DNA of 64,000 nucleotides from Porphyromonas macacae DSM 20710 = JCM 13914 (GCF_000379945.1 NZ_KB904124.1:186001-250000); one strand, 5' to 3'; counted from the stretch's first letter, positions 53,925-64,000 are shown. Notes: generated by a model not told the origin, from the sequence alone. Translations and numbers: made by a program.

Positions 53925-55559
53925 ATGACACGAAGAAATTTTTGGCGAGGAATGCTTCTTTTCCTCTGCGCCGCAGCTGTTTATTCGTTAGGGCATTATG
54001 TGGGAGGATTATCCGAGCGACGCTCTCTCAGGGGTGGTAAGCTGGATCGGGTAATGAAACTTATCCGCACGGCTTATGTGGATACGGTAGACGTCGACAA
54101 ACTGGAAAGCGATGCTATCCCGATGGTTTTGAGCCATTTGGATCCTCATTCGGCTTACCTGAGCAAAGAGTTGAATACTTCGGAGGTGGAGAAACTGGAC
54201 GGTTCGTTCAGCGGTATCGGTGTACAGTTCAATACGGTTTTGGATACGCCTGTTGTAGTTAAGGTAATACCCGGAGGACCCAGTGAGAGAGCCGGCATTC
54301 AGGCAGGAGATCGCATATTGAGAGCCGATGGATTCCCCCTTTTCGGCGAGAAATTGGACAGTAAGGAGATTATTTCCAAACTCAAAGGTCCCAGAAAGAG
54401 TGTTGTTAAACTGGATATACTCAGAGAAGGCAAAAGCGTGGAAGCCAAAGTTTTGCGTGATGATGTGCCTGTGCCTACGGTGGAAGCTTCTTATATGGCA
54501 GCCCCCGGCGTTCTGTTCGTCAAACTTAATGGCTGGGGATTGCAGACGCATGGCGAGGTGTTGACGAGCTATGCCAAACATAAACCTGAAGGAGTCGAAG
54601 GTATTGTAATCGATTTGCGAAACAACGGTGGCGGTTATCTGGAGGCTGCCACGTCATTGAGCAGTGAATTTTTACCAAAGAACAAGCTTATACTTTATGC
54701 CGATGGCAATGCTTTCAGCCGGCAGGACATCCGGAGTACGCGTGACGGGTTACTGAAAGATGTGCCTCTTGTGGTGCTTTTGGACGAATTTTCTGCCAGC
54801 TCCAGTGAAATTTTTGCCGGAGCCATGCAGGATCATGACCGGGCGTTGATCGTAGGGCGACGAAGCTTCGGTAAAGGACTGGTACAACGTCCGTTTATGC
54901 TCCCTGACAGTTCGGTGGTACGTCTCACCGTAGCCCGATATTACACTCCGAGCGGAAGATGTATCCAGAAACAATATGATCCGGAGAATTATGACGGGTA
55001 TGTTCGGGATATTCAGGATCGCTATCTGCATGGTGAACTTTTCAATGCGGATAGCATACGGTTCAACGATTCGCTCCGTTATTTTACAGAAGGAAAACGT
55101 GTGGTTTACGGTGGCGGCGGTATTACTCCCGATGTTTTTGTGCCGCGTGACAGTTCGGGTATCACATCCTATTATATAAGGCTTATCGATTCCGAGATTT
55201 TGCCCAAGTTTGCGTTCCTCTATGCCGACGGCAATCGTGCGATGCTATCTCAGGCTAAAAATGTAGAAGAATTGACGGCCATGCTGGATGCGCAGGGCGT
55301 ATTGTACAAGCTGACAGCTTTTGCGCAGAAGGAAAACATACAGATGCGTACGACATTGTTTAAACGTTCTTTTGAGCTTTTGCGCACCAATCTGTATGCT
55401 CTTATTGCCGATTATTTCTTCGACCGTGAAGGTCTTTACCTTATTATGTATGAGAAGGATGAAGCTTTGAGTAAAGCTGTCGATGCCATTAATGAAGGAA
55501 AAACTTATCCGGTAATGAGCGAAGATAAAAGGAAAGCTTTGCCGGGTAAAGGCGTTTAG
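53925..55559 (+). CDS. C-terminal processing peptidase (S41 family)
   Basis: 544-residue periplasmic serine peptidase with an N-terminal signal anchor (LLFLCAAAVYSLGHYVGG). The PDZ domain spans about 85-170 (GSFSGIGVQFNTVLDTPVVV in part). The S41 catalytic core contains the SASSSEIFAGAMQDH serine motif and the downstream GKGLVQ lysine, which form a Ser-Lys dyad. The C-terminal 180 residues are helical. Tail-specific proteases trim or degrade envelope proteins. Confidence 0.94.
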   Translation: MTRRNFWRGMLLFLCAAAVYSLGHYVGGLSERRSLRGGKLDRVMKLIRTAYVDTVDVDKLESDAIPMVLSHLDPHSAYLSKELNTSEVEKLDGSFSGIGVQFNTVLDTPVVVKVIPGGPSERAGIQAGDRILRADGFPLFGEKLDSKEIISKLKGPRKSVVKLDILREGKSVEAKVLRDDVPVPTVEASYMAAPGVLFVKLNGWGLQTHGEVLTSYAKHKPEGVEGIVIDLRNNGGGYLEAATSLSSEFLPKNKLILYADGNAFSRQDIRSTRDGLLKDVPLVVLLDEFSASSSEIFAGAMQDHDRALIVGRRSFGKGLVQRPFMLPDSSVVRLTVARYYTPSGRCIQKQYDPENYDGYVRDIQDRYLHGELFNADSIRFNDSLRYFTEGKRVVYGGGGITPDVFVPRDSSGITSYYIRLIDSEILPKFAFLYADGNRAMLSQAKNVEELTAMLDAQGVLYKLTAFAQKENIQMRTTLFKRSFELLRTNLYALIADYFFDREGLYLIMYEKDEALSKAVDAINEGKTYPVMSEDKRKALPGKGV

Positions 55560-55613
55560 ACTCACTGATTTGGACAGAATGATCTCCGGTCTGTAATGTG
55601 TCGTTTGGTAAAT

Positions 55614-56162
55614 ATGGATAAAAAAGAACTGCGCAGGGTGTTGAGGCGTATGAGCCGTGAAGATCTGACGCCTGAAATGCGGAATAAAGCATCGGAACAT
55701 GTGTGCAATATGCTGGCTGTACATCCTCGATTTCAGGATGCGAAAAATGTAGGACTGTATATGGCTTTGCCGGATGAGCCCGATGTCAGCAGTCTGATAC
55801 GTCAGAGTGAAAAAGAGAAAAATATTTCTGTGCCTCGTGTGATAGACGAGGAAATTATTCGTTTTTATCGTTTGACCGGGAATACCGAGCTTTGTGCAGA
55901 CAATAAGTTCGGCATAGAGGAGCCGGGAGAAAATGAGCAAACGCTGGTCGATCCGCAGGAGTTGGACCTGATTGTGGTGCCGGCCCTGTGTTTCGATAAG
56001 AAAGGCTACCGCCTGGGACGAGGCAAAGGGTATTACGACCGTTTTTTGGCCCTTTGTCCGCAGGCCTATAAAATAGGGGTTACAATAGGTATGATGAGTG
56101 TGGAAGAACTGCCCGGCGATCCCTGGGATTTACCCATGCACGAGGTTATTTCCGGTATGTAG
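55614..56162 (+). CDS. 5-formyltetrahydrofolate cyclo-ligase
   Basis: 182-residue enzyme that converts 5-formyl-THF to 5,10-methenyl-THF with ATP. The ATP-binding C-terminal motif GYRLGRGKGYYDRFL and the N-terminal KKELRRVLRRMS helix are present. The ATG at 55614 is preferred; the frame extends to 55596 with an unlikely leader. Supplies folate carriers used by PurH and Fmt elsewhere in the window. 23 bp before yaaA. Confidence 0.93.
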   Translation: MDKKELRRVLRRMSREDLTPEMRNKASEHVCNMLAVHPRFQDAKNVGLYMALPDEPDVSSLIRQSEKEKNISVPRVIDEEIIRFYRLTGNTELCADNKFGIEEPGENEQTLVDPQELDLIVVPALCFDKKGYRLGRGKGYYDRFLALCPQAYKIGVTIGMMSVEELPGDPWDLPMHEVISGM

Positions 56163-56185
56163 AAAACGACGTCTGTTTCTGAATT

Positions 56186-56962
56186 ATGTTAGTCTTTCTG
56201 TCTCCGGCCAAAACTTTTACTCCTCCCCGGCGTATCAAGAGTGAAGAACTTCCGGCTACCCGGCCTCTTTTCTACGATGAAGCTCAATTGTTGGCTGCAT
56301 CGGCTGCCTCGCTTACTGCAGAACGGTTGGGTGCCGGTATGCAGATAAGTCCTGATCTGGCAGCTTCTGCTTGTAGATTGTTGCAAGAGTTCCCGGGAGA
56401 AAGTACGCCGGCCGCTCCTGCTGCTTTGGTTTATTCGGGTATGGTTTTCAAGAAGCTGGATGCTGCGGGCTTCGGCCGGGATGAGTGGACTTATGCTCAG
56501 GAACATTTGTTGCTTGCTTCTTTTATATATGGTCTTTTGAAGCCATCGGATTTGATCCGGCCCTATCGTATGGAGGGGAATTTGCTGCTTCCCGAGCCGA
56601 TCGGCAAGACGCCTTTCGATTACTGGAAAGATAAACTGACCGATATTTTTATCGAGCGTATTCGGATTGCAGGAGGGGTACTTTGCGATTTGGCCAGTGA
56701 AGAAATGAAAAACTTGTTTCACTGGCACAAAATCAAAAAAGCTGTTCATATTGTACAACCGCTCTTTCTGGTCCGCAGACCTGACGGCCGAACCAAACAG
56801 ATCGTTATCTATACCAAAATGGCGAGGGGGTTCATGGCACGAAATATTATCAAAAACCGTATTGAAGACGTTGAGGTGTTAAAGAGAATGACGCCCAACG
56901 GCTTTGTTTACAGTGAGGCCGATTCTTCACCGGATATTTTTCGGTTTATTTTAGAAGATTAG
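56186..56962 (+). CDS. yaaA: Peroxide stress protein YaaA
   Basis: 258-residue DUF328 protein. Family features are the N-terminal LSPAKTF, the central YSGMVFKKLDA and LLKPSDLIRPYRMEG, and the KMARGFMARNIIKNRI segment near the C-terminus. In E. coli YaaA limits free iron and damage under peroxide stress. The gene stands alone ahead of a 280-bp gap. Confidence 0.94.
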   Translation: MLVFLSPAKTFTPPRRIKSEELPATRPLFYDEAQLLAASAASLTAERLGAGMQISPDLAASACRLLQEFPGESTPAAPAALVYSGMVFKKLDAAGFGRDEWTYAQEHLLLASFIYGLLKPSDLIRPYRMEGNLLLPEPIGKTPFDYWKDKLTDIFIERIRIAGGVLCDLASEEMKNLFHWHKIKKAVHIVQPLFLVRRPDGRTKQIVIYTKMARGFMARNIIKNRIEDVEVLKRMTPNGFVYSEADSSPDIFRFILED

Positions 56963-57244
56963 TCTTCCTCTTTTTTACGGAATTTTTCTGTATAGCCTGT
57001 GCTTGTATGATTGAGGAGAAGAGTCTGTTTCTTTTCCTTGATGGCTGGGTTATGAAAAAAATAGTTATCTTTCGCAAAACGAGAACAGATAGAGTTCCGA
57101 AGTATCAGCGGAGTAAAAGCCTGTATTGCATTCGATTGCAGGGCTTTGATAACGTGAGGTGTTTCGGGCTTATTTTTTTATCGTTTTTTCACAGAGAGGC
57201 AGGAGTGTTGTGTGAAAATGGTAAACGATTAAAAAAGGAAAAAT

Positions 57245-57715
57245 ATGGCATACAGTTATATGACTCAGGAAGGCTATGACAAGATCATGGCCGAGATCAA
57301 TGAACTCGAGAGCGTTCAGAGACCGGAGATTTCAAGACAGATAGCAGAGGCACGCGACAAAGGAGATTTGAGCGAGAATGCCGAATACGATGCAGCTAAA
57401 GAAGCACAGGGTATTTTGGAAGCCAAGATTGCTCAGCTCAAAGGGCTTATTGCGAATGCCCGCATCATAGATGAGTCTCAGGTGCAAACCGATACGGTGC
57501 AGATTTTGAATAAGGTTACGATCAAGAATCTGAAAAACAATGCCGAAATGACCTATACATTGGTATCGGATTCGGAATCGGATCTCAAGCAAAACAAGAT
57601 TTCCGTGAATACCCCCATTGCTCAGGGACTGATGGGGCATGCCGTTGGCGACGTGGTAGAGATCAAAGTGCCCGGTGGTGTGATGAACTTCGAGATTGTT
57701 AAGATCAGTCTCTAA
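57245..57715 (+). CDS. greA: Transcription elongation factor GreA
   Basis: 156-residue factor that rescues backtracked RNA polymerase. The N-terminal coiled coil carries the tip acidic residues (RDKGDLSENAEYDAAKEAQG), and the C-terminal domain has ISVNTPIAQGLMGHAVGDVVEI. Full length. A TATCTTTC sequence near 57066 may be part of its promoter. Confidence 0.96.
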   Translation: MAYSYMTQEGYDKIMAEINELESVQRPEISRQIAEARDKGDLSENAEYDAAKEAQGILEAKIAQLKGLIANARIIDESQVQTDTVQILNKVTIKNLKNNAEMTYTLVSDSESDLKQNKISVNTPIAQGLMGHAVGDVVEIKVPGGVMNFEIVKISL

Positions 57716-57763
57716 AATAATGGTTGTACCTCGGTGGCGTAGAGCCCAAAATACATTCTTATT

Positions 57764-58183
57764 ATGTCAACCGTATTCAGTAAAATCATTCGGGGTGAAA
57801 TACCCTGTCATAAAATAGCAGAGTCCGATCGCTATTTTGCTTTTTTGGATATCAGCCCCGTAACTGTGGGGCATGTGCTGGTCGTTCCCAAACAAGAGAT
57901 CGATTATATTTTCGACCTCGAGGACGATTTGTTAAGCGGTATGATACTTTTTGCAAAACGTATTGCTGTGGCACAGAAGAACATATTCGATTGCAAGCGT
58001 GTTGCCGTAGCCGTTATGGGTATGGAGGTTCCGCATGCCCATATTCATTTGGTGCCGATGAATAAAGAGGGCGATTTGAATTTTGCGAAAGAAAAACTTA
58101 ATTGTACGCAGGAGGAGCTGGCTGCAATTGCAGAACGCATTCGCGGCGAGTACGATCGTCTGGCCGGAGGAAAGAGCCTGTAA
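57764..58183 (+). CDS. HIT family nucleotide-binding hydrolase
   Basis: 139-residue histidine-triad protein. The active site is PHAHIHLVPM (HxHxH), and the N-terminal FSKIIRGEIPCHKI is characteristic of the HinT group, which hydrolyse nucleoside phosphoramidates. It starts 48 bp after greA and lies 30 bp before ugd, suggesting an operon. Confidence 0.94.
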   Translation: MSTVFSKIIRGEIPCHKIAESDRYFAFLDISPVTVGHVLVVPKQEIDYIFDLEDDLLSGMILFAKRIAVAQKNIFDCKRVAVAVMGMEVPHAHIHLVPMNKEGDLNFAKEKLNCTQEELAAIAERIRGEYDRLAGGKSL

Positions 58184-58213
58184 GAATAAAAGTCGGTTTA
58201 AGCATAGGAACCA

Positions 58214-59524
58214 ATGAAAATAGCGGTCGTAGGTGTCGGATATGTAGGCTTGGTCAGTGCTGCATGTTTTGCCGAACTGGGAGCTTGTGTGCATTGCCTA
58301 GATGTGGATGTACAGAAAATAACCCTGCTGAAACAGGGGAAAACACCTATTTACGAGCCGGGTTTGGATGCTTTGGTGCGCAATAATATATCTGCCGGCC
58401 GTTTACTCTTTTTTACGGAACTTGAAGAGGCAATTCAAGAAGCCGAGATGATTTTTATTGCCGTAGGTACACCGCCTGATGAAGATGGATCTGCCGACCT
58501 CTCTCATGTGCTGAGCGTGGCATCGGAAATAGGTCGTTCGTTACAGCATTACAGTTTGGTGGTGACCAAAAGTACGGTGCCGGTGGGTACGGGCGAGAAG
58601 ATCCGTCACGTTATCGAGAGTGAACTCGAAAAGAGAAAAGCGTCGATTCCTTTTGATGTTGCTTCCAATCCTGAATTTCTGAAAGAGGGTAGTGCCATTC
58701 AGGATTTTATGCGTCCCGATCGCGTGGTGGTCGGAGTGGATTCGGAAAAGGCAAAGGATCTGCTTACCCGTCTTTACAGGCCTATGCTTCTCAATAACTT
58801 CAGGGTTCTCTTTATGGATATCCCTTCTGCCGAGATGACCAAGTATGCCGCTAATGCTATGCTGGCAACACGCATCAGTTTTATGAACGATGTGGCGAAT
58901 TTGTGCGAACGGGTAGGTGCCGATATTCATCAGGTGCGTTTAGGGGTCGGATCCGATAACCGTATAGGCCAGAAGTTTTTGTATGCCGGATGCGGTTATG
59001 GCGGAAGCTGTTTCCCTAAAGATGTAAGGGCTTTAATTCATACTGCCCGTGAAAACAGTTGCCGTATGCAGGTGCTGGAGGCCGTGGAGGCTGTAAACGA
59101 GAGTCAGAAACAAATTCTTTTTGAAAAATTCAGCCGTCATTATGCCGGGAAGCTGGCAGACCGTAAAGTGGCGGTTTGGGGACTTTCGTTCAAACCCGGC
59201 ACAGACGATATGCGGGAGGCGACCTCTTTGGTGCTTATCGATCAGTTGTTGGCTGCCGGTTGTCGCATTTCTGTGTATGACCCTGTGGCAATGAAAGAGG
59301 CCGAAAGCAGATTGGGAAATCGTGTGACTTATGCCACCGATATTTATGCGGCGGTGCAGGGTGCCGATGCGCTATTTCATGTAACTGAGTGGAAAGAGTT
59401 TCGTATGCCCGACTGGAAGCGTATTTATCATCTGATGAAGACTCCGTTGTTGATAGACGGCCGTAATGTTTATGGTGTGGAGCCGTCGGAGGCCGGACTG
59501 CAGGTTATGGGTATCGGTTACTGA
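58214..59524 (+). CDS. ugd: UDP-glucose 6-dehydrogenase
   Basis: 436-residue NAD-dependent oxidoreductase of the UDP-glucose/GDP-mannose dehydrogenase family. The Rossmann motif GVGYVGLVSAACFAELG binds NAD, and the catalytic cysteine lies in GGSCFPKDVRAL. KSTVPVGTG and the C-terminal GLSFKPGTDDMREATS complete the fingerprint. It makes UDP-glucuronate for capsule, O-antigen or other polysaccharide; the route is not encoded nearby. The exact sugar could be another UDP-hexose. Confidence 0.94.
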   Translation: MKIAVVGVGYVGLVSAACFAELGACVHCLDVDVQKITLLKQGKTPIYEPGLDALVRNNISAGRLLFFTELEEAIQEAEMIFIAVGTPPDEDGSADLSHVLSVASEIGRSLQHYSLVVTKSTVPVGTGEKIRHVIESELEKRKASIPFDVASNPEFLKEGSAIQDFMRPDRVVVGVDSEKAKDLLTRLYRPMLLNNFRVLFMDIPSAEMTKYAANAMLATRISFMNDVANLCERVGADIHQVRLGVGSDNRIGQKFLYAGCGYGGSCFPKDVRALIHTARENSCRMQVLEAVEAVNESQKQILFEKFSRHYAGKLADRKVAVWGLSFKPGTDDMREATSLVLIDQLLAAGCRISVYDPVAMKEAESRLGNRVTYATDIYAAVQGADALFHVTEWKEFRMPDWKRIYHLMKTPLLIDGRNVYGVEPSEAGLQVMGIGY

Positions 59525-59647
59525 GCCTGTGTGTCTTTGAGGTGCTTTTTTTGGAATTCTTGTGAAAGATTTTCGGTTTCTGGATTTTGTGTGAAAGATT
59601 TTTTGAACGTTAATCTTGTCTTTCTCAATAATATATCAAAGGAACTA

Positions 59648-59677
59648 TTGTTAAAAAGAAAAATATAACTACCTTTG
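59648..59677 (+). promoter_or_regulatory. Promoter of the str/S10 ribosomal operon
   Basis: ATTG ending at 59650, a 19-base spacer and TACCTTTG (59670-59677). A near-perfect Bacteroidetes promoter, about 72 bp before rpsL. Confidence 0.8.
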
Positions 59678-59748
59678 CACGACCGAATGGAATAGTGTGT
59701 CCGTTCGTTTGCGAAAAGCATTTTATGATCAGTTATAAATAATTAGAA

Positions 59749-60129
59749 ATGCCTACTATTCAACAGTTAGTTAGAAAAGGTCGGGAAACATTGCCGGAAA
59801 AGGGGAAAAGTCCTGCTCTGGAATCATGTCCTCAGCGTCGTGGCGTATGTGTACGTGTTTACACAACAACGCCTAAGAAGCCTAACTCTGCCATGCGTAA
59901 GGTAGCCCGTGTGCGCCTGACCAATGGTAAAGAAGTGAATGCTTATATTCCGGGTGAAGGTCACAACTTGCAAGAGCACAGCATCGTGTTGGTGCGTGGT
60001 GGTCGTGTGAAAGACCTGCCGGGTGTACGTTATCACATCGTTCGCGGTACTTTGGATACTGCGGGTGTGAACAACCGTACGCAACGTCGCTCCAAGTACG
60101 GTGCAAAGCGTCCGAAGGCTAAGAAATAG
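59749..60129 (+). CDS. rpsL: Ribosomal protein S12
   Basis: 126-residue decoding-site protein of the 30S subunit. The core [13 protein letters not shown] and [13 protein letters not shown] segments are intact, and the lysines that mutate to streptomycin resistance in other bacteria are wild type. First gene of the operon. Confidence 0.97.
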   Translation: MPTIQQLVRKGRETLPEKGKSPALESCPQRRGVCVRVYTTTPKKPNSAMRKVARVRLTNGKEVNAYIPGEGHNLQEHSIVLVRGGRVKDLPGVRYHIVRGTLDTAGVNNRTQRRSKYGAKRPKAKK

Positions 60130-60451
60130 TATGGTGTAAGGTGGCCTTGCGGGTCGCCTCGTCATACGAAGCCTTTCGATGGATGGACAGGCGGTCCTCC
60201 GGCTTACCAAGTTTGAATGTTCTATTTAGCCTCTTGTGAGGGTTTGATGAAGATCGCCCTTTAAGTTGAGCATGAAAAAGGGATAACCCCAGAGAAAGAG
60301 TAATGCTCCCCGACAAGTTTTAGAACCGGTTTTCGAGTTCGATTTTGAATAGGCTACGAAACAGGGTTGAGTAAATGCTCCGGCGGGAGCGTTGAAGACA
60401 AAACTAAAACGACAACCAACAAGTAAACGTAATTTTTTTACATCAGAGACA
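60130..60451 (+). other. 322-bp rpsL-rpsG spacer
   Basis: No gene. It holds a hairpin near 60374-60390 (GCTCC-GGCG-GGAGC core) and other structured, GC-rich segments. In other bacteria the S12-S7 gap contains the S7 autoregulatory RNA; that could be so here, but the sequence alone does not show it. Confidence 0.55.
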
Positions 60452-60928
60452 ATGAGAAAAGCAAAACCAAAGAAAAGGCAGGTATTACCTGATCCGGTGT
60501 TTGGAGATGTAAAGGTGACGAAGTTCGTGAATCACCTGATGTATGACGGTAAGAAGAATACCGCCTATAATATCTTCTACTCGGCGCTCGAAATCGTTAG
60601 AGGAAAGATGAAAGACGAGGAGAAGAGCCCGCTGGAAATATGGAAAGCTGCATTGGATAATATCACTCCGCAAGTGGAAGTAAAGTCTCGCCGTATCGGT
60701 GGTGCTACCTTCCAGGTTCCTACAGAAATCCGTCCGGATCGTAAGGAGTCGGTTTCAATGAAAAACTTAATTCTCTTCGCACGTAAGCGTGGCGGTAAAT
60801 CTATGGCAGACAAGCTGGCGTCTGAGATTATCGACGCATTTAACAGCCAGGGTGCTGCATTCAAACGTAAAGAAGATATGCACCGTATGGCGGAAGCTAA
60901 CCGCGCATTCGCTCACTTTAGATTCTAA
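60452..60928 (+). CDS. rpsG: Ribosomal protein S7
   Basis: 158-residue 30S assembly protein. The start at 60452 ([19 protein letters not shown]) fits the family; the frame extends 20 codons further upstream. [20 protein letters not shown] and [16 protein letters not shown] are diagnostic. 8 bp before fusA. S7 often represses its own operon. Confidence 0.96.
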   Translation: MRKAKPKKRQVLPDPVFGDVKVTKFVNHLMYDGKKNTAYNIFYSALEIVRGKMKDEEKSPLEIWKAALDNITPQVEVKSRRIGGATFQVPTEIRPDRKESVSMKNLILFARKRGGKSMADKLASEIIDAFNSQGAAFKRKEDMHRMAEANRAFAHFRF

Positions 60929-60936
60929 TAACGAAA

Positions 60937-63060
60937 ATGGCAAAGAATAATCATCTCGAACTTACCAGAAATATTGGTATTATGGCGCATATCGATGCCG
61001 GTAAAACAACGACATCGGAGCGTATTCTTTTCTATACCGGCTTGACCCACAAAATCGGTGAGGTGCACGACGGTGGCGCCACCATGGACTGGATGGAGCA
61101 GGAACAGGAAAGAGGTATTACTATTACATCTGCTGCCACCACTACTTTCTGGAATTACGATAACACACGCTACAAAATTAACTTGATTGACACCCCGGGG
61201 CACGTTGACTTTACCGTTGAGGTAGAGCGCTCTTTGCGTGTATTGGATGGTGCAGTGGCTGCGTTCTGTGCTGTTGGCGGTGTGGAGCCTCAAAGTGAAA
61301 CCGTTTGGCGTCAGGCTGATAAATATAAAGTACCCCGTATCGGTTATGTAAACAAAATGGACCGTTCGGGTGCCAACTTCTTTGAAGTAGTGCGTCAGGT
61401 AAAAGATGTGCTGGGTGCTAACCCCTGTCCTATTCAAGTGCCTATCGGAGCCGAAGAAAGCTTCAAAGGTGTTGTGGACCTGGTTCGCATGAAAGCGATT
61501 ATCTGGCATGATGAATCTATGGGTTCTGAATACAGCGTTGAGGAAATTCCCGCTGAATTGGTAGCCGAGGCTCAGGAGTGGCACGATAAGATGCTGGAGA
61601 CTTTGGCCGAAGTGGATGAGACACTGATGGAGAAATTCTTCGATGATCCTTCTACTATTACGGAGGATGAAATCCGCACGGCTTTGCGTAAGGGTACGCT
61701 GGCGATGGATATTAACCCGATGATGTGCGGTTCTTCATTCAAGAACAAGGGTGTTCAGACTTTGCTGGATGCTGTATGTGCATATTTGCCCAGCCCTATC
61801 GATACGCCTGAGGTAGTAGGTACATTGCCTGATGATGCCGAAACACAGGTTGTTAGAAAAACAGATCCTTCAGAACCTCTTTGCGCACTTGCTTTCAAGA
61901 TTGCCACAGACCCTTATGTAGGTCGCTTGTGTTTCTTCCGTGTATATTCCGGTGAGTTGAATGCCGGTTCTTATGTGTTGAACTCTCGTTCGGGCAAGAA
62001 AGAGCGTATCTCTCGTATTTTCCAGATGCACTCAAACAAGCAAAACCCGATGGAAGTGATCGGTTGCGGAGATATCGGTGCCGGTGTCGGTTTCAAGGAT
62101 ATTCGTACCGGTGATACACTTTGTGATGAAAACCACCCGATTACTTTGGAATCCATCGAATTCCCCGATCCTGTGATCTCCATTGCTGTAGAGCCCAAAA
62201 CTCAGAAAGACCTGGATAAACTGGGTGTAGGTCTGGCCAAGTTGGCTGAAGAAGATCCTACTTTCAGAGTGAAGAGCGATGAGGAAACAGGCCAAACGGT
62301 TATTAGCGGTATGGGTGAATTGCACCTTGAGATTATCGTAGACCGTCTGCGTCGTGAATTTAAGGTCGAATGTAACCAGGGACGTCCTCAGGTTGCTTAC
62401 AAGGAAGCCATCACACAGTCTGTTCAGATCCGTGAGGTTTATAAGAAGCAGACCGGTGGTCGCGGTAAGTTTGCCGATATCATTGTTCGTGTAGAGCCGG
62501 CTGATGAGGGCTTCGAAGGTGAATTGCAATTTATCGATGAGGTTAAGGGCGGTAACGTACCTAAAGAATTTATTCCTTCGGTACAGAAAGGTTTTGCCCG
62601 TGCGATGAAGAATGGCGTATTGGCCGGATATCCGCTGGATAAGTTGAAAGTGACGTTGGTAGACGGTTCTTTCCACCCGGTAGACTCAGACCAGTTGTCA
62701 TTCGAAGTTGCCGCTGTTTCTGCGTTCAAGACAGCTTCCGCTCAAGCCGGTCCGGTGTTGATGGAGCCGATGATGAAACTCGAAGTGGTAACTCCGGAAG
62801 AAAACATGGGTGACGTAATCGGAGACTTGAACAAACGTCGCGGTCAGGTGGAAGGCATGGAAAGCAGCCGCACCGGTGCGCGTATTGTTAAAGCTAAGGT
62901 GCCTCTGTCAGAAATGTTCGGTTATGTAACCGCTCTTCGTACTATTACTTCCGGCCGTGCAACCTCTACGATGAGTTTCTCTCATTATGCCGAAGTTGCC
63001 TCTTCTATCGCTAAGCAAGTGCTGACAGAGGTAGATGGTCGCGTAGACTTGATTAAATAA
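60937..63060 (+). CDS. fusA: Elongation factor G
   Basis: 707-residue translocase GTPase. G1 [16 protein letters not shown]2 [11 protein letters not shown]3 DTPGHVDF and G4 NKMDRSGA are present, followed by domains II-V. Full length; the sequence shows no obvious change in the regions that bind fusidic acid, though no comparison was run. No tuf follows, as is usual in Bacteroidetes. Confidence 0.97.
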   Translation: MAKNNHLELTRNIGIMAHIDAGKTTTSERILFYTGLTHKIGEVHDGGATMDWMEQEQERGITITSAATTTFWNYDNTRYKINLIDTPGHVDFTVEVERSLRVLDGAVAAFCAVGGVEPQSETVWRQADKYKVPRIGYVNKMDRSGANFFEVVRQVKDVLGANPCPIQVPIGAEESFKGVVDLVRMKAIIWHDESMGSEYSVEEIPAELVAEAQEWHDKMLETLAEVDETLMEKFFDDPSTITEDEIRTALRKGTLAMDINPMMCGSSFKNKGVQTLLDAVCAYLPSPIDTPEVVGTLPDDAETQVVRKTDPSEPLCALAFKIATDPYVGRLCFFRVYSGELNAGSYVLNSRSGKKERISRIFQMHSNKQNPMEVIGCGDIGAGVGFKDIRTGDTLCDENHPITLESIEFPDPVISIAVEPKTQKDLDKLGVGLAKLAEEDPTFRVKSDEETGQTVISGMGELHLEIIVDRLRREFKVECNQGRPQVAYKEAITQSVQIREVYKKQTGGRGKFADIIVRVEPADEGFEGELQFIDEVKGGNVPKEFIPSVQKGFARAMKNGVLAGYPLDKLKVTLVDGSFHPVDSDQLSFEVAAVSAFKTASAQAGPVLMEPMMKLEVVTPEENMGDVIGDLNKRRGQVEGMESSRTGARIVKAKVPLSEMFGYVTALRTITSGRATSTMSFSHYAEVASSIAKQVLTEVDGRVDLIK

Positions 63061-63081
63061 TAATTCCCCATATCATAATCT

Positions 63082-63387
63082 ATGAGCCAAAAAATTAGAA
63101 TTAAACTAAAGTCTTACGATTATATGCTGGTCGATAAGTCCGCAGAGAAAATCGTTAAGACCGTAAAGGCTTCCGGAGCTGTAGTTAGCGGTCCTATACC
63201 TCTGCCTACACACAAACGGATCTTTACTGTTAACCGCTCTACGTTCGTAAACAAAAAGTCTCGCGAACAGTTTGAGCTAAGCTCTTATAAGAGACTGATC
63301 GATATCCATAATTCTACAGCCGAAACAGTGGATGCTCTGATGAAATTGGAGTTGCCCAGCGGTGTGGAAGTGGAAATCAAAGTGTGA
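63082..63387 (+). CDS. rpsJ: Ribosomal protein S10
   Basis: 101-residue 30S protein and NusG partner. [33 protein letters not shown] and the C-terminal [11 protein letters not shown] are typical. First gene of the S10 segment, 21 bp after fusA. Confidence 0.97.
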   Translation: MSQKIRIKLKSYDYMLVDKSAEKIVKTVKASGAVVSGPIPLPTHKRIFTVNRSTFVNKKSREQFELSSYKRLIDIHNSTAETVDALMKLELPSGVEVEIKV

Positions 63388-63414
63388 GAACAATAATCAA
63401 TAAACAAAACTGAA

Positions 63415-64000
63415 ATGCCAGGTTTATTAGGAAAGAAAATCGGAATGACATCCGTATTCAGTGCCGAGGGTAAGAATTTGCCATGCACTGTTATCGAAGT
63501 AGGTCCTTGTGTGGTATCGCAGATCAAAACGGTAGAAAAAGACGGCTATGAGGCTCTTCAATTGGCCTTCGGTGAAGCAAAGGAGAAGAATACTTCTGCT
63601 CCCATGAAAGGTCACTACCGCAAAGCAAACTCTGCACCCATGAGGCACTTGGCCGAGTTCAAGGGTTTTGATCTCTCTCAGTACAAACTGGGTGATGTGA
63701 TCAATGTAGATTTGTTTGCAGATACAGCATTTGTAGACGTTGTCGGTACCTCTAAAGGGCACGGCTTCCAAGGTGTTGTGAAACGCCATGGTTTTGGTGG
63801 TGTGGGTCAAAGCACTCACGGTCAGCATAACCGCTTGCGTGCTCCCGGTTCTATCGGTGCCTGCTCTTATCCTGCGAAAGTATTTAAGGGTACCCGCATG
63901 GCCGGTCAAATGGGAAATGAACGCGTTACGGTACAAAACCTTAAAGTGATTAAGGTTATGCCCGAGCACAATTTGCTGCTGGTTAAAGGCAGTGTGCCAG
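63415..64000 (+). CDS. rplC: Ribosomal protein L3 (3' end outside window)
   Basis: 195 codons visible of about 205. Start [15 protein letters not shown]. The L3 signature [19 protein letters not shown] and the extended loop [20 protein letters not shown] are present. 27 bp after rpsJ; the gene runs off the right edge. Confidence 0.96.
   Translation, partial: MPGLLGKKIGMTSVFSAEGKNLPCTVIEVGPCVVSQIKTVEKDGYEALQLAFGEAKEKNTSAPMKGHYRKANSAPMRHLAEFKGFDLSQYKLGDVINVDLFADTAFVDVVGTSKGHGFQGVVKRHGFGGVGQSTHGQHNRLRAPGSIGACSYPAKVFKGTRMAGQMGNERVTVQNLKVIKVMPEHNLLLVKGSVP

Noticed and set aside
57007-57279. 90-codon frame upstream of and overlapping greA
   Set aside because: Overlaps greA in another frame and has no features.
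59749-60129. Streptomycin-resistance change in rpsL
   Set aside because: The PKKPN and GRVKDLPG regions are wild type.
1-64000. tRNA, rRNA, IS transposase or prophage genes
   Set aside because: The intergenic gaps read show no TPsiC-like motif with a cloverleaf, and no transposase, integrase or phage structural motif was found in the frames.

Overview
The window is a 64-kb stretch of a Bacteroidales chromosome, most like Porphyromonas or Tannerella. The evidence is the gene content and order. PorX, the PglZ-type response regulator of the type IX secretion system, is present. A secreted serine protease ends in a type A (T9SS) sorting domain. The cell-wall cluster purH-mreBCD-mrdA-rodA, a single-cytochrome SdhCAB/FrdCAB complex, an Oar-like TonB-dependent receptor and the order rpsL-rpsG-fusA-rpsJ-rplC without tuf all fit. 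Promoters follow the Bacteroidetes pattern (-33 TTTG, -7 TAnnTTTG) and Shine-Dalgarno sequences are weak or absent. No rRNA, tRNA, IS transposase, prophage or CRISPR array was seen.

Layout. From 1 to 37.06 kb every gene is on the minus strand. In window order these are an envelope thiol cluster (DUF6029-like barrel, TlpA-like thioredoxin, Ig-repeat Omp28-like lipoprotein), rodA-mrdA-mreD-mreC-mreB-purH, fmt and a ClC channel, threonylcarbamoyl-AMP synthase, a CBM9-like protein, a LysE-type exporter, the T9SS protease, SDR-pdxB, DUF3467, ppx-ppk1, a neutral zinc peptidase, an epimerase, MlaD-amidase, FAA hydrolase-rex, sdhB-sdhA-sdhC and dcp. The strand switches at 37.1-37.5 kb. The Oar-like receptor, porX-tsaE-tdk-e(P4) phosphatase and a lipoprotein/PepSY pair follow on the plus strand. 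cutC and a small zinc-ribbon protein are on minus. The plus strand then continues with two large uncharacterised proteins (48.7-53.1 kb), dCMP deaminase, a C-terminal processing protease, 5-formyl-THF cyclo-ligase, yaaA, greA, a HIT protein, ugd and the start of the str/S10 ribosomal operon, cut off inside rplC.

Most of the window is core housekeeping: elongasome, respiration and redox sensing by Rex, polyphosphate turnover, translation. The accessory part is 47.4-53.4 kb. It holds an AT-rich 690-bp gap, a zinc-ribbon protein and two adjacent large leaderless beta-rich proteins of unknown function that share a short motif. It is bounded on the left by a 73-bp sequence repeated exactly at 29.0 kb inside a palindromic MITE-like element. 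This two-gene module is the best candidate here for an undescribed system.

Two other patterns are not explained by the gene annotation. A repeat of about 165 bp occurs three times, each time just 3' of a gene for an exported protein and in that gene's orientation; it begins with a terminator-like hairpin that is complete in two of the copies. Four copies of a 13-bp direct repeat sit next to the MITE-like element. A perfect 14-bp palindrome also lies just downstream of the promoter of the T9SS protease.
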